This document shows positions 33,302 to 42,493 of a stretch of 64,000 bases of DNA, in pieces. The DNA lies in contig OZ253505.1 in assembly GCA_965262255.1 (NCBI GenBank), positions 1,922,001 through 1,986,000 on the forward strand. Reading direction: 5' to 3'. Origin of the DNA: JANQQC01 sp965262255. Lineage in GTDB: Bacteria; Pseudomonadota; Alphaproteobacteria; Caulobacterales; Hyphomonadaceae. The notes under the pieces were generated by a model that was not told where the DNA came from, ran no database searches, and saw only the letters and a list, made by a program, of their open reading frames with translations. A program made the translations under genes and the position numbers. Numbering within the stretch: the stretch's first letter is position 1; each line of letters starts with the position of its first letter.

Positions 33302-35011
33302 TTAGGTTCTGTCTGGTCGCATTAGAAAGGTCATGAACGACAACAAAATTGCTGGTATACCCAGAACCGCCGCATAAAGAAAGAAGTTTTGATAGCCATA
33401 GGATTCGACGAAGATTCCAGATGTCCCCGCCAATAGTTTAGGCCCTAAAGTATATGCCGAGCTGAAAATTGCGTATTGAGTTCCGGCGAAGGACTTGGTA
33501 ACCAAACTAGAAAGGAAGGCAACGAAAATGGTACCCGCATACCCTCCGGCCAAATTGTCTGCGGTAACGGCAACGAACAAAGGAAACAAACTGTCGGAGG
33601 ACTGATTTACGAGCCAAGCAAAAGTGAGATTTCCAAGTACCGAAACTACTGCTCCAATGATTAATGAAGCCCGTAATCCTATTTTCAAAGCCGAAATTCC
33701 AGCAAGTGCAACGCCAATAATTACAATCCAAGGGCCGTATGTGCCGCTAACTAGGCCTATATTCGCGGCTGTATAACCAATATCTGTATATGCTGGCTTT
33801 GCCATAACACCCATTACGATATCGCTGAGCCGATAACTCGAAACGAATCCAAGAATAAGTACCGCGACCCAGCCATGTTTCCAAAAGAAATCGACAAATG
33901 GAGACCAAGTCGGATGCGTCATAACTGCAGCTGATTTTGGTAATCCTCGAATGATCGGAACGGCTATTGCACAGAGTACAAGAGGCGTAGCTGCAAGTCC
34001 AAGAACAACCCAGTCAATTGATTTTCGGTCAAATTCGATCCCAAGAGAGCCGACGATTGTACGTATGCTGATACCAAAGGCGGAAGCAACAAGAGCTATC
34101 GCAACAAATACTGTGGCGGCGAAACCCACACCAAGCAATATTCTGGCGCTAGAGTGTTTTTCTTTAAATGTTTCGTCGCTCAAGGCTTGGTAAACGAAAT
34201 AGGCGAATATCAGCCCGCAAATCCAAACAGATACAGTGCTAAAAACTGAGAAGACATAAGTCAATGAAAATACGTTGATACTCTCGGGAATACCCGAAAA
34301 TAGGTCTATCTTTCCCGGTAACACGAAAGTGAGTAGGAGCACTCCACCTGCAATTGCGGCTTGAACTCCATACTTTCGATCCCAGATCGCAAATACAATT
34401 GCACCTAGGAGCATTACCCCTGCCATAGTCCAGTACGCAATCTGAAAACTTGTAACTCCTGCAACAACAAGTGCCGCGCCGCCAGCGACTACAAGACCAA
34501 TTCTATAACCGTACTGGTAGGCTCCTGCTAACGTTGCTTGCTCGTCGTCATTCGAGGCGGCTTCAATTCTCCAAGCATCTATCCCAACATCTTGAGAGGC
34601 ACTTGTAAACGCTATGAGAAACGAGAACAAAGCTGTAACGGCCAAGTTACCAGCAGGATTGCTAAATCCCATTCCGAGAAGGGCCAAAACTAATCCGATT
34701 TGAGCAACTATGATCCACGCTCGCCGCCGCCCAAAAATTTTCGTGAACCCTGGAGGGTCAAAATTATCTATGACTGGAGCCCATAGAAATTTCAATGAGT
34801 AGGCCAAACCAAACCAAGAGAAGAATCCAATAATGGCTTTTTCAATCTTCGATTCCGTTAGCCAAACTGACAGCGTACTGAAGTAAAGCAGTAAAGGCAT
34901 ACCAGCCGTAAAGCCCAAAATTAGCATCATCACCAACTTAGGTTTTCGCAGGGCTTCCAAAAGCTCCGTGAAACTTCGATTGGTAAAAATAGTCTGTTCT
35001 GTTCTAGGCAT
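33302..35011 (-). CDS. ampG: AmpG-type muropeptide permease (MFS)
   Basis: A 569-residue major-facilitator protein with about 14 hydrophobic segments. AmpG features are in the first half: MLILGFTAGMPLLLYFSTLS, WFGLAYSLKFLWAPVIDNF, GRRRAWI, SASQDVGIDAWRIE, and later DNLAGGYAGTIFVAFLSSL. It imports cell-wall fragments (GlcNAc-anhydroMurNAc peptides) for recycling. It is longer than E. coli AmpG because of extra membrane segments in the middle, a form common in alphaproteobacteria. Last gene of a minus-strand run with gshB. Confidence 0.9.
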   Translation of the reverse strand: MPRTEQTIFTNRSFTELLEALRKPKLVMMLILGFTAGMPLLLYFSTLSVWLTESKIEKAIIGFFSWFGLAYSLKFLWAPVIDNFDPPGFTKIFGRRRAWIIVAQIGLVLALLGMGFSNPAGNLAVTALFSFLIAFTSASQDVGIDAWRIEAASNDDEQATLAGAYQYGYRIGLVVAGGAALVVAGVTSFQIAYWTMAGVMLLGAIVFAIWDRKYGVQAAIAGGVLLLTFVLPGKIDLFSGIPESINVFSLTYVFSVFSTVSVWICGLIFAYFVYQALSDETFKEKHSSARILLGVGFAATVFVAIALVASAFGISIRTIVGSLGIEFDRKSIDWVVLGLAATPLVLCAIAVPIIRGLPKSAAVMTHPTWSPFVDFFWKHGWVAVLILGFVSSYRLSDIVMGVMAKPAYTDIGYTAANIGLVSGTYGPWIVIIGVALAGISALKIGLRASLIIGAVVSVLGNLTFAWLVNQSSDSLFPLFVAVTADNLAGGYAGTIFVAFLSSLVTKSFAGTQYAIFSSAYTLGPKLLAGTSGIFVESYGYQNFFLYAAVLGIPAILLSFMTFLMRPDRT

Positions 35012-35051
35012 ACAAAAATCTACTCAGTGTAGGGGGGAATCTTTACGCTAT

Positions 35052-36023
35052 CTAAACCTGTGACGCTTTTTGATGGTGTTCAGTCAGTTTACGTTCAACT
35101 GCGTCCCAAAACAAACTTGCAGCGTCAATACCCGAAAACTGTTTAAGTTCCTGAACACCAGTCGGAGACGTGTTGTTGACCTCAGTTAGTTTGTTCCCGA
35201 TTACATCAATTCCGACAAGAGTTTGTCCAAACCGCTTTAATGTTGGTCCGATTTTCTCACATATAGATAGGTCATTTTCCGTTAGCTCCGCAGGTTGAGC
35301 CCGTCCCCCAACGTGTAAATTTGAACGGGTCTCTCCCTTCTGGGGTACGCGGTTAATCGCACCCACAGGGTCGCCATCAATTAAGATGATCCTTTTATCG
35401 CCCTCTATAACTTCAGGCAGAAAAGCTTGAGCTATAAACGGTTCGTTGCTTTGAGCCAGAAAAGTTTCCAATAGAGGTTTAAAGTTGGAGTCGCCCTCGG
35501 ATATTTTGAAAATTCCAGCGCCGCCATTTCCGTAGAGCGGCTTTAGTATGATGTCTTGATACTGTCGGCGGAAGCTTATAAACGCCTCTGTGTCACGTGA
35601 AATCAATGTCGGCGGGATTATTTCTGGAAAATGCAACGGAAAAAGTTTTTCCGGTCCGTTTCTGACAAAAGTAGGATCATTAACGACGAGAGTATCTTTT
35701 GAAACGCATTCTAGTAGATGACAAGCAGTGATATAACCCATGTCGAATGGCGGGTCTTGGCGCATGACAACAACGTCAATATCGGTTGCGAGGTTGATTG
35801 TCTCTACTGGCTGAAAAACTCCGGGGGTTTCTTTTACTCTTTGTACATGACTCAGTCTGGCTATTGCAGTGATCTTTCCACTCAAACAGCTAAGGTTTTT
35901 TGGCTCGTAAGTCCAAATTTTCATTCCTCTCTCTTGAGCGATCTCGGCCAAAGCAAAAGTAGTATCAGCTTCTATATCAACTGACTCAAGGGGGTCCATT
36001 TGAAAAGCTATTCGCAATGGCAT
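35052..36023 (-). CDS. gshB: Glutathione synthetase
   Basis: An ATP-grasp enzyme joining gamma-Glu-Cys and Gly. The start at 36023 is chosen because GGGAG lies 7 bases upstream; a second ATG two codons earlier overlaps that site. Seen: LRIAFQMDPLESVDIEADTT, VVMRQDPPFDMGYITA, KPLYGNGGAGIFKI (ATP loop), and GNKLTEVNNTSPTGVQEL (metal and nucleotide contacts). It fits with AmpG and the lppC/rsmI genes, a grouping found in many proteobacteria. Confidence 0.95.
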   Translation of the reverse strand: MPLRIAFQMDPLESVDIEADTTFALAEIAQERGMKIWTYEPKNLSCLSGKITAIARLSHVQRVKETPGVFQPVETINLATDIDVVVMRQDPPFDMGYITACHLLECVSKDTLVVNDPTFVRNGPEKLFPLHFPEIIPPTLISRDTEAFISFRRQYQDIILKPLYGNGGAGIFKISEGDSNFKPLLETFLAQSNEPFIAQAFLPEVIEGDKRIILIDGDPVGAINRVPQKGETRSNLHVGGRAQPAELTENDLSICEKIGPTLKRFGQTLVGIDVIGNKLTEVNNTSPTGVQELKQFSGIDAASLFWDAVERKLTEHHQKASQV

Positions 36024-36120
36024 CAACATTCTCCCTATTGGAAACTCGTACGTTTATGAGACGTAACAGTTCTTAGTGATAAGATCATAGAGACAATTAC
36101 GAATTTGCGAGCCTGGTGGA

Positions 36121-36708
36121 TCACTGTTTTGGCTTTGGGCGGCTAACTCTAACATAAGATATTACCTGTTTTACTCCGCTAACTTTACTTACGATCTCTG
36201 TAGCTTTGAGAAGTTCGTCGTTGGTGCGAGCAACTCCAAGTAAATAGACTACACCTTTGTGTATCTCGATGTTGTAGTTTGAACTTTTAACCCCGCCAGT
36301 TCCAAACAGGGCTAATCTCACCCGTGAAGATAAATAATAGTCCGATAAATCAGGCAACCCACCGTCTGGTCGAGAAATGATAATTTCGTTCGCAACCTCA
36401 TTAACAGCCGTCGGCTTCCAAGCAATTTGCTCCGCAGCCATTCGATCAGCGACACTTGCTACGTTACCTGTTAATAGAACTAACCCATTTTCCACGGACA
36501 CATCGACACCTTTGAAGCGTTTCTCCTTATCTTTTCTGAGATTGCGACGAATAGCTGAATCAACAGCTGCATCGTCTAGAGCTCTTCCCAAGGGCTTGTT
36601 TTGGGAAAACACAAGTTTCACACCGGCAGCACGTCCAACAGAAACTGCGGAACATCCCGATATGGCTAATGATGCAAGAATAATAAAGGTTACAAAGCGT
36701 TTTAACAC
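36121..36708 (-). CDS. Outer-membrane BON-domain lipoprotein (DolP/YraP-like)
   Basis: A 195-residue lipoprotein: signal MLKRFVTFIILASLAISGC, then two BON domains (DSAIRRNLRKD...VLLTGNVAS and LSSRVRLALFG...VYLLGVART). BON domains bind phospholipid. In E. coli the equivalent gene, dolP, also lies in the lpoA-rsmI neighbourhood and maintains outer-membrane integrity; here yraN and diaA, which lie between them in E. coli, are absent. Confidence 0.88.
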   Translation of the reverse strand: MLKRFVTFIILASLAISGCSAVSVGRAAGVKLVFSQNKPLGRALDDAAVDSAIRRNLRKDKEKRFKGVDVSVENGLVLLTGNVASVADRMAAEQIAWKPTAVNEVANEIIISRPDGGLPDLSDYYLSSRVRLALFGTGGVKSSNYNIEIHKGVVYLLGVARTNDELLKATEIVSKVSGVKQVISYVRVSRPKPKQ

Positions 36709-36829
36709 GATGACTTCCTTAGACCTATATTTGGACTTTTACCACAAAAGATTAAACATCCCCGAGGAATCACTGACGGGAGCAATTTGGTTGTGAGTGT
36801 AAACGCTCGAATTATAGTTTCAATCAAAT

Positions 36830-37759
36830 TTAGATTTCGCCCTTTATCAATAATGCTCTTTGATAACAATCACGTTTGGTTACACCAAGTTTAGATGATA
36901 CGTCTGCTACGGCGTTCCTGAGGGACTGTTCTCTCATGGCTGTTTTTAATGCTTGGTCAATTGTCTCTGTTTCAACCTTTTGTTCTAGCGGTGGTCCGAC
37001 CATTATAACGATTTCACCTTTTGGAACTTGTCGATTAGAGTACTGCTCTAGGATTTCCTCAATAGTACCTCGTTGAACCTGCTCGAAAAGTTTTGTGAGT
37101 TCCCGAGCGATCGCAATCTTTCGACTGAAACCGAATTCTAAACCCATATCCTTTAAGGTGGCTAGAAGCCTTGAACCACGTTCAAAAAAAATAAGCGTTG
37201 AGCGGACATCTCTCAAGACTTTCAGGGCTTTCTGTTTTGCTCCGCTCTTAGGAGGTAGAAATCCCGCGAACAGAAACCGGTCAGTAGGTAAGCCAGAAAC
37301 GACTAATCCGGCCAAAGGAGCGGAAGCACCTGGAATCGGAACTACGTTGATACTTGCTTCTATTGACTCGACAACCAACTTCCATCCCGGATCCGAGATG
37401 AGCGGTGTTCCGGCATCGCTGACCAAAGCGATAGACATACCTGCCTTTAGTTTTTCGATAATTTCAGGTCTTCGTTCTGCCGCATTATGATCATTGTATG
37501 ATGATTGGTTAACCTTTAGACCGTAACAGTTAAGCAGTTTCTGTGTTTGTCGTGTATCTTCTGAACAGACCTCGTCTACACTCGCAAGAGTGTCTAAAGC
37601 TCGTAAAGTAATGTCTCGAAGGTTGCCGATCGGAGTTGATACAATATATAGTCCATTGGGCAGGTCTTTTTTTGCCCAAACCTGATAATTTGAGTTTAGA
37701 ATCGAATTTCCGTTGGAGGAATTCGGCTCAGGAGTAGTAGCGGACTTTAATGATGTCAT
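36830..37759 (-). CDS. rsmI: 16S rRNA (cytidine1402-2'-O)-methyltransferase RsmI
   Basis: A SAM enzyme that 2'-O-methylates C1402 in the ribosomal P site. Tetrapyrrole-methylase fold: GLYIVSTPIGNLRDITLRAL, EDTRQTQKLLNCYG, ALVSDAGTPLISDPG, PIPGASAPLAGLVVSGLP, FFERGSRL. The ATG at 37759 is the first methionine before the core and leaves ~33 extra residues. It overlaps the start of the divergent lppC by 10 bp, so its promoter must lie inside lppC. Confidence 0.93.
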   Translation of the reverse strand: MTSLKSATTPEPNSSNGNSILNSNYQVWAKKDLPNGLYIVSTPIGNLRDITLRALDTLASVDEVCSEDTRQTQKLLNCYGLKVNQSSYNDHNAAERRPEIIEKLKAGMSIALVSDAGTPLISDPGWKLVVESIEASINVVPIPGASAPLAGLVVSGLPTDRFLFAGFLPPKSGAKQKALKVLRDVRSTLIFFERGSRLLATLKDMGLEFGFSRKIAIARELTKLFEQVQRGTIEEILEQYSNRQVPKGEIVIMVGPPLEQKVETETIDQALKTAMREQSLRNAVADVSSKLGVTKRDCYQRALLIKGEI

Positions 37760-39171
37760 TGCAGTTACCAAAGCAAATTCTCGACTGTACACTGATCTTT
37801 GCGCTAGCGATCTTGCTTCTGATTTCGGCCTGCGAAACAACAGGAGGCTTAGGTGGGTCACGCGGCGGTGCAAGTTCAAAGGGCAGGATAGTCAATTCTA
37901 CTCTATCAACGGTAAAACTAAATGCCGCGGGAGCTGTACAAGGGGCGGAAGATGTCCCCATTCACATGGCTAGTCGCGATGTCATCAGAATAGGAGTTTT
38001 GTTACCATTTAGTCATACTGAGCGCAATGTACGCGATGAGGTCGAAGGAATAATGTCAGCGATCGAAATGGGAATGTTCGACCACGCCGATGGTCGATAC
38101 TTGATTTTACCATTTGATACGGCAGGGACAACGAGTGGGGTTGAGCAAGCTGCCCAGTCGGCGATTGCGGCTGGTGTGCAGATCATATTGGGTCCGCTGT
38201 TTGCTCAGGAAGTTAATATTGTCAGCAACATGGCGCAACAAGTTGATGTTCCTGTGTTGGCATTTTCTAACGATAGGTATGTTGCGGGGAATGGTGTTTT
38301 TCTGAGTTCAGTCGGGTTAGAAGAAGAAGTAAGAGAGTTGATAGATTTTGCTCGAACTCGCGGTATTGAAAGTTATGCTTTTCTTGGACCCGAAACCAGT
38401 TATGGTCGACGAGTTGCCAGTGCGTTAAAGGAAGAAGTGGAACGAAGAGACGGGCGGGTGATCGCGGCAAACTTCTATGTTCAAGAAGATTCGGATTCTA
38501 CATTGAGAGCGGCCCGCGTAGTAGCTAAAGCGATGCAAAGAGAAGTTGAAAGAGTGCCAAGACGAGTCGCGGTATTGGTTCCGGAAAGCGGCGTTCAATT
38601 AAGGTCAGTTGCGCCATTATTGCCTTATTCAGGTTTGGATACGCGGTACGCGGTATTCTTGGGGACTTCGCAATGGGATGATCCCTCAGTTTGGCGAGAG
38701 CCGACGCTTATCAATGGGTACTTTGTCGCCCCGCCAAGAGAAAATTATCGGAATTTTGTTGCCGCTTATGAACGAATTTTTGGTCAGGAGCCTCCAGATT
38801 TAGCAGCTTTAGGGTACGACGTTGCGACTGTGACTGCTAAGATAGCCTCGGCTGTGGAAGGATTTAATGCGGAAGTTTTGAGTTCGGAAGACGGATTTGT
38901 GGGAGTTAACGGTCTCTTTAGGTTTAGAATAGACGGAACAGCGGAACGTAGTTTGTCGATTTTGCGTATAACGCAGAGGTCAAACGCTGTTGAGGTGCGG
39001 GCAGGGTCACGAAATTTTGGATATGCCGAGCAAGCCAACGTAAGTGAAGAAACTGTGTCCACAATAAACTTTTGGTATCCTGACCGAGGCGGTGACGAGT
39101 GTGAAGAAAATTGCGATGTTATTCCATTGGAAGAAATCTCTCGTTTTGTTTCAGCATCGCAAGGAAACTGA
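37750..39171 (+). CDS. LppC/LpoA-like penicillin-binding protein activator, lipoprotein
   Basis: A 473-residue lipoprotein: signal ending LALAILLLISAC with lipobox Cys, then a periplasmic type-1 binding-protein fold (RIGVLLPFSHTERNVRDEV, IILGPLFAQEVNIVSNMAQ, VPVLAFSNDR, SYAFLGPETSYGRRVASAL). E. coli LpoA activates PBP1A from the outer membrane; the alphaproteobacterial form lacks the LpoA TPR domain, as here. Divergent from rsmI, a conserved arrangement. The two HEPN genes follow after 35 bp. Confidence 0.9.
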   Translation: MMSLQLPKQILDCTLIFALAILLLISACETTGGLGGSRGGASSKGRIVNSTLSTVKLNAAGAVQGAEDVPIHMASRDVIRIGVLLPFSHTERNVRDEVEGIMSAIEMGMFDHADGRYLILPFDTAGTTSGVEQAAQSAIAAGVQIILGPLFAQEVNIVSNMAQQVDVPVLAFSNDRYVAGNGVFLSSVGLEEEVRELIDFARTRGIESYAFLGPETSYGRRVASALKEEVERRDGRVIAANFYVQEDSDSTLRAARVVAKAMQREVERVPRRVAVLVPESGVQLRSVAPLLPYSGLDTRYAVFLGTSQWDDPSVWREPTLINGYFVAPPRENYRNFVAAYERIFGQEPPDLAALGYDVATVTAKIASAVEGFNAEVLSSEDGFVGVNGLFRFRIDGTAERSLSILRITQRSNAVEVRAGSRNFGYAEQANVSEETVSTINFWYPDRGGDECEENCDVIPLEEISRFVSASQGN

Positions 39172-39206
39172 GAGAACTTCCCTTCAAATTTAGAAAGGAT
39201 TCCTGA

Positions 39207-39908
39207 ATGACTTGGAAAATTGATCCCGACCAAACAAAACAGTCACGAGCTGACAAACTGAAACTCAAACAAAGAGAGCTTCGAGATGAAAAGGATTTTT
39301 CAGTCGAAGTAGAGGTGAAGACCCACCGGGCATTGAGTTGGATTCGAGCTTCTGAGGCAACGGATGACATTGATTCAAAGTTTCTTTACCTGTGGATCGC
39401 TTTCAATGCGTTGTATGTGGAGGATCACGTAAGCGTAGACAAAAACCTGCTCGAACGAGACCGATTCTATAAATTCTTTAAGAAACTAATTTCCTGTGAC
39501 AAGGGGAACAAAATTAGAGACACGATATGGAAGAACTTTTCAAACTTTTTTAGAACTTTGATAAAAAACCATTACATTTACAGACCGTTTTGGAATCATA
39601 TTCACAAGGGTTCTAAGTCGGATAACTGGAGAAAGAAATTTATTGAAGATAATAATAAATTCTTCGATAGTTTCGAACGTTCCGAAACCGTCAGCGTGTT
39701 AGCGGACGTGTTTGATAGACTCTATGTCCTGCGTAATCAAATATTTCACGGAGGTTCAACTTGGAGAAGTGAGGTAAACCGAGATCAAGTCAAGGGTTGT
39801 GTAGATGTTTTGTATCTGTTAGTGCCAATGATGGTCGATATCATCATTCATAATCCTCAGCGAAATTGGGGAACTCTATGTTACCCAAACTTGGAGAATG
39901 CCGACTAG
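39207..39908 (+). CDS. HEPN-domain protein 1 of a tandem pair
   Basis: A 233-residue helical protein. RALSWIRASEATDD and FLYLWIAFNALY form the first HEPN helices, and LYVLRNQIFHGGSTW carries R-N-Q-I-F-H, the R-x4-H motif of HEPN ribonucleases. It resembles the Apea/MAE-type HEPN groups. AGAAAGGA lies 8 bases before the ATG. Its paralogue follows after 38 bp. HEPN proteins are often RNase toxins or defence effectors; that is inference here, as no antitoxin is evident. Confidence 0.8.
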   Translation: MTWKIDPDQTKQSRADKLKLKQRELRDEKDFSVEVEVKTHRALSWIRASEATDDIDSKFLYLWIAFNALYVEDHVSVDKNLLERDRFYKFFKKLISCDKGNKIRDTIWKNFSNFFRTLIKNHYIYRPFWNHIHKGSKSDNWRKKFIEDNNKFFDSFERSETVSVLADVFDRLYVLRNQIFHGGSTWRSEVNRDQVKGCVDVLYLLVPMMVDIIIHNPQRNWGTLCYPNLENAD

Positions 39909-39946
39909 GGAAACTATGAATAGAATTAATTTGGCAGGTTTAACTA

Positions 39947-40861
39947 ATGACGCGCATTAATCACAACTATTTGAAGGAAAAGCAGAGCGCGATTAACAGT
40001 GGCAGCATTAAATTACCGTTCAATTTGGATGTTAAGGTACGAAGAGCGTTGAGTTGGATGAAACAGGCCGAGGATATAGAAGACTCAAACTCCGATAACC
40101 GCTTTCTATTTTACTGGATTGGGTTCAATGCTCTCTATTCATCAAAAATTGAAGACAGCGGGACGCACACTAATGAACACTTTGTATATCGACGATACTT
40201 TGAAAAATTACTGAAGGCTGACAAGAAGAAAAGAATCTACAATATGGTATGGGGACAAATGAAGCCGCAGTTTCGTCAACTGATAACAAATAAGTACTTG
40301 TTTGGCTACTTTTGGAAATTTCATAACGACGAGCTTGAAGCCAAAAGCTGGGATCAAATTTTCCAATCCATGAATAAGCAATTTGAGAAAAAACTCAAAC
40401 ATGACCAAGTACCAGAAGCTTTAGCCGATGTTTTTTCTCGTTTGTATGTGCTTCGAAATCAAATCATTCACGGAGGATCAACCTGGGGAGGTGACCGGAA
40501 CAGAAATCAAGTGAAAATTTGTTCGAAAGTCATAAGTGTAATGGTTCCGCTAATGGTCGATATAATGTTAGATAGCCCACACGTTGATTGGGGAGACTTG
40601 CATTATCCTGTCTTAGATAAAGCTGACAACCGGCTCGGCGACAGAGATTCTGGAACCAATTTGGTTTCAAAAGATATGGATGAAGAGGATAAACCGGAAG
40701 ATAATGAAAAACGAGACGAAGGTTCAATTGCTCCATCAACAGAACTCGTAGAAACAGGAACAACAGAACCATACTCGCAGAAAGAGAGCGCAAAGGAAAT
40801 AAGAAGTGGATTAATCGCGACTCTCAAAGGACTGTTGGGACGGGTGTTCGGACGGAAATGA
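39947..40861 (+). CDS. HEPN-domain protein 2 of a tandem pair, with charged tail
   Basis: A 304-residue paralogue of the preceding gene: RRALSWMKQAED, FLFYWIGFNALYSS, and LYVLRNQIIHGGSTW with R-N-Q-I-I-H (R-x4-H). After the HEPN domain (~225) comes an acidic, disordered stretch (DEEDKPEDNEKRDE) and a short basic amphipathic end (LIATLKGLLGRVFGRK) that could touch membrane or partner. The stop overlaps the next start by 4 bases. Confidence 0.8.
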   Translation: MTRINHNYLKEKQSAINSGSIKLPFNLDVKVRRALSWMKQAEDIEDSNSDNRFLFYWIGFNALYSSKIEDSGTHTNEHFVYRRYFEKLLKADKKKRIYNMVWGQMKPQFRQLITNKYLFGYFWKFHNDELEAKSWDQIFQSMNKQFEKKLKHDQVPEALADVFSRLYVLRNQIIHGGSTWGGDRNRNQVKICSKVISVMVPLMVDIMLDSPHVDWGDLHYPVLDKADNRLGDRDSGTNLVSKDMDEEDKPEDNEKRDEGSIAPSTELVETGTTEPYSQKESAKEIRSGLIATLKGLLGRVFGRK

Positions 40862-41220
40862 TTATGTTGTACTTCTCACCTGTCGCCACAAGCTTTATGC
40901 TTTTAAACTTGAATCGAATTAGGAAATCTACCGGCACAATAATGTGCGCGATACTGCTTCTGTCTGCGGTGAGTTGTCAGAGCGACTCAATGGCAGACTT
41001 AGATGATGCAAAATGCGAGGAATCTGGAGGTAAGGTGGTTTACGGTATTATCGGCGAGGTTTGCGCAATGCCGACTAACGATGCTGGTATGGCTTGCAAT
41101 GATATCAGCGAATGTGATGGATTATGTATGAGTGATGGAAAATGCTCGGAGTGGGATAACAATTTCGGCTGTACTGAAGTACTGGTCGAAGGGAAGAGCG
41201 TTACGATTTGTATTGACTGA
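40858..41220 (+). CDS. Small cysteine-rich lipoprotein
   Basis: A 120-residue protein. A hydrophobic segment ending LLLSAVSC forms a lipoprotein signal; the start is uncertain among in-frame ATGs at 40858, 40897 and 40942. The mature part has nine further cysteines, with spacing CNDISECDGLCMSDGKC near the middle, typical of a disulfide-bonded secreted domain. Family not recognised. Its start overlaps the HEPN 2 stop (ATGA), which may be chance. Confidence 0.65.
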   Translation: MIMLYFSPVATSFMLLNLNRIRKSTGTIMCAILLLSAVSCQSDSMADLDDAKCEESGGKVVYGIIGEVCAMPTNDAGMACNDISECDGLCMSDGKCSEWDNNFGCTEVLVEGKSVTICID

Positions 41221-41275
41221 AAATTTGTTACAATTGTTTAGACACCAGCTGCTTGGAAGTGTATGGCAAAACAGT

Positions 41276-41803
41276 TCAATTTATAAATAGTTTCTTCACT
41301 TTTCTAATCGACAAAAATAGACGTGGCCGCGAATTTTTTCCTTGATTAGCAAGTACCTCGAAGCCAAACTTTTCGTAAAACCCAAGTACTTCGTCGTTTA
41401 AAGCGTCGACGACAACGGCATATGCGGGGATCTGATTGTTCGCCTCGTAAGCGTACTTTATTGCACTAAGGAGACTTGCACTTCCTAAACCTTTTTTCTG
41501 AAAGTTAAAGTCAACAGCCAATTGGGCAATAAGAATCACTGGAACAGGGTATCGCGGCAATTTCTTTGCTAACGCGGAAGGCAGGTCACTGTGATCTACC
41601 GTAGTATTGGCGAGAGTAAAGTAAGCGCAAATCTTACTTAGTTCACACTTGTGAGTGAGAACAAGCGTTTTACTGATTCCAAGCTTCCTGTTTGCCGCCG
41701 CACGTTTTTGCAAGAATTCGTTTAGTTCGTGTGTTTCACAGTCAAATGCCGAACGGTCATGAATTGATTTATCCAGCTCAACTACATTATACGGAAAAGT
41801 CAC
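41276..41803 (-). CDS. GNAT acetyltransferase toxin (TacT/AtaT-like)
   Basis: A 175-residue GNAT of the type paired with DUF1778 antitoxins. Start of the domain FDCETHELNEFLQKRA is typical of the group; acetyl-CoA site in LIAQLAVDFNFQKKGLGSASL; the end FYEKFGFEVL is the last GNAT strand with the catalytic Tyr region. Toxins of this family acetylate the amino acid on charged tRNA and stop translation. Its ATG overlaps the antitoxin stop by 4 bases. Confidence 0.9.
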   Translation of the reverse strand: MTFPYNVVELDKSIHDRSAFDCETHELNEFLQKRAAANRKLGISKTLVLTHKCELSKICAYFTLANTTVDHSDLPSALAKKLPRYPVPVILIAQLAVDFNFQKKGLGSASLLSAIKYAYEANNQIPAYAVVVDALNDEVLGFYEKFGFEVLANQGKNSRPRLFLSIRKVKKLFIN

Positions 41804-42069
41804 AGTACCCCTATCTCTCGCGCTTTATCTCGAGCCTCGATTAATTTCTGGTTAGGCCCTTCATCAGATTCACACGCCTCAATGAATTTCATGAAATCAT
41901 CGTGGTCGAGTACAATAGGTTCGTGCCGGTCAACAGTCTCTTTGGAGTCAGCCTCTACTAAACTAACTACGTATTCCGACACGTCACTCATTCCCTTGAG
42001 GAATGCAGCTTTAGTAGCGTTATTAATGACGGTGTCATCGAATTGTATTTTTAAACTTTGTGTAGCCAT
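41800..42069 (-). CDS. DUF1778 ribbon-helix-helix antitoxin (TacA-like)
   Basis: An 89-residue antitoxin. The N-terminal RHH (SLKIQFDDTVINNATKAAF, SDVSEYVVSLVEADS) should bind the operon promoter; the C-terminal LDHDDFMKFIEACES...NQKLIEARDKA wraps the toxin. AGGAG lies 11 bases before the ATG. First gene of the toxin-antitoxin pair. Confidence 0.88.
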   Translation of the reverse strand: MATQSLKIQFDDTVINNATKAAFLKGMSDVSEYVVSLVEADSKETVDRHEPIVLDHDDFMKFIEACESDEGPNQKLIEARDKAREIGVL

Positions 42070-42332
42070 TGTGTTTTTCTCCTAAAAAGCGATGTGTTCA
42101 CCGAGAATTTATTCCTCCATACTAACTGTATAATATATTCTTTTGCCGCGATTTGCAATAGAACATGCGGCGTAACATGCAAATAAAAATACAGGCTCTC
42201 AATTTTCGGGGATGTTGAATGACTTCTTTAACGACATAAGTGGACTTAAAAAATTTCCAAGTTAACGGAGGAGTTATTTCTGTCAGTTTCGATAAGCGGA
42301 TTGGTTGAATTCTCCGTGCCACATTGTCGATA

Positions 42333-42419
42333 TGGTACCTCTGGTCGGACTCGAACCGACACTCTGTCGCCAGAAACGGATTTTGAATCCGCCGCGTCTA
42401 CCAATTCCGCCACAGAGGC
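42333..42419 (-). tRNA. tRNA-Leu (anticodon CAA)
   Basis: Acceptor stem GCCTCTG pairs with CAGAGGT, followed by encoded A-CCA. D-loop GGCGGAATTGGTAGACGC is of the leucine type; anticodon stem GCGGA/TCCGT encloses loop TTCAAAA with anticodon CAA; long variable arm; T-loop GGTTCGAGTCC. Class II tRNA reading UUG, 87 nt with CCA. Confidence 0.95.
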
Positions 42420-42493
42420 ATACCTGTTGGCCCAATTTGGGAGCATAAGTCACAAATTTCAACCCAATTCTGTAATTTTTTTATCTGATAAAC

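Noticed and set aside
42333..42419. tRNA-Leu as an attachment site for an integrated element with the toxin-antitoxin pair
   Set aside because: No integrase gene and no repeat of the tRNA 3' end was found on either side.
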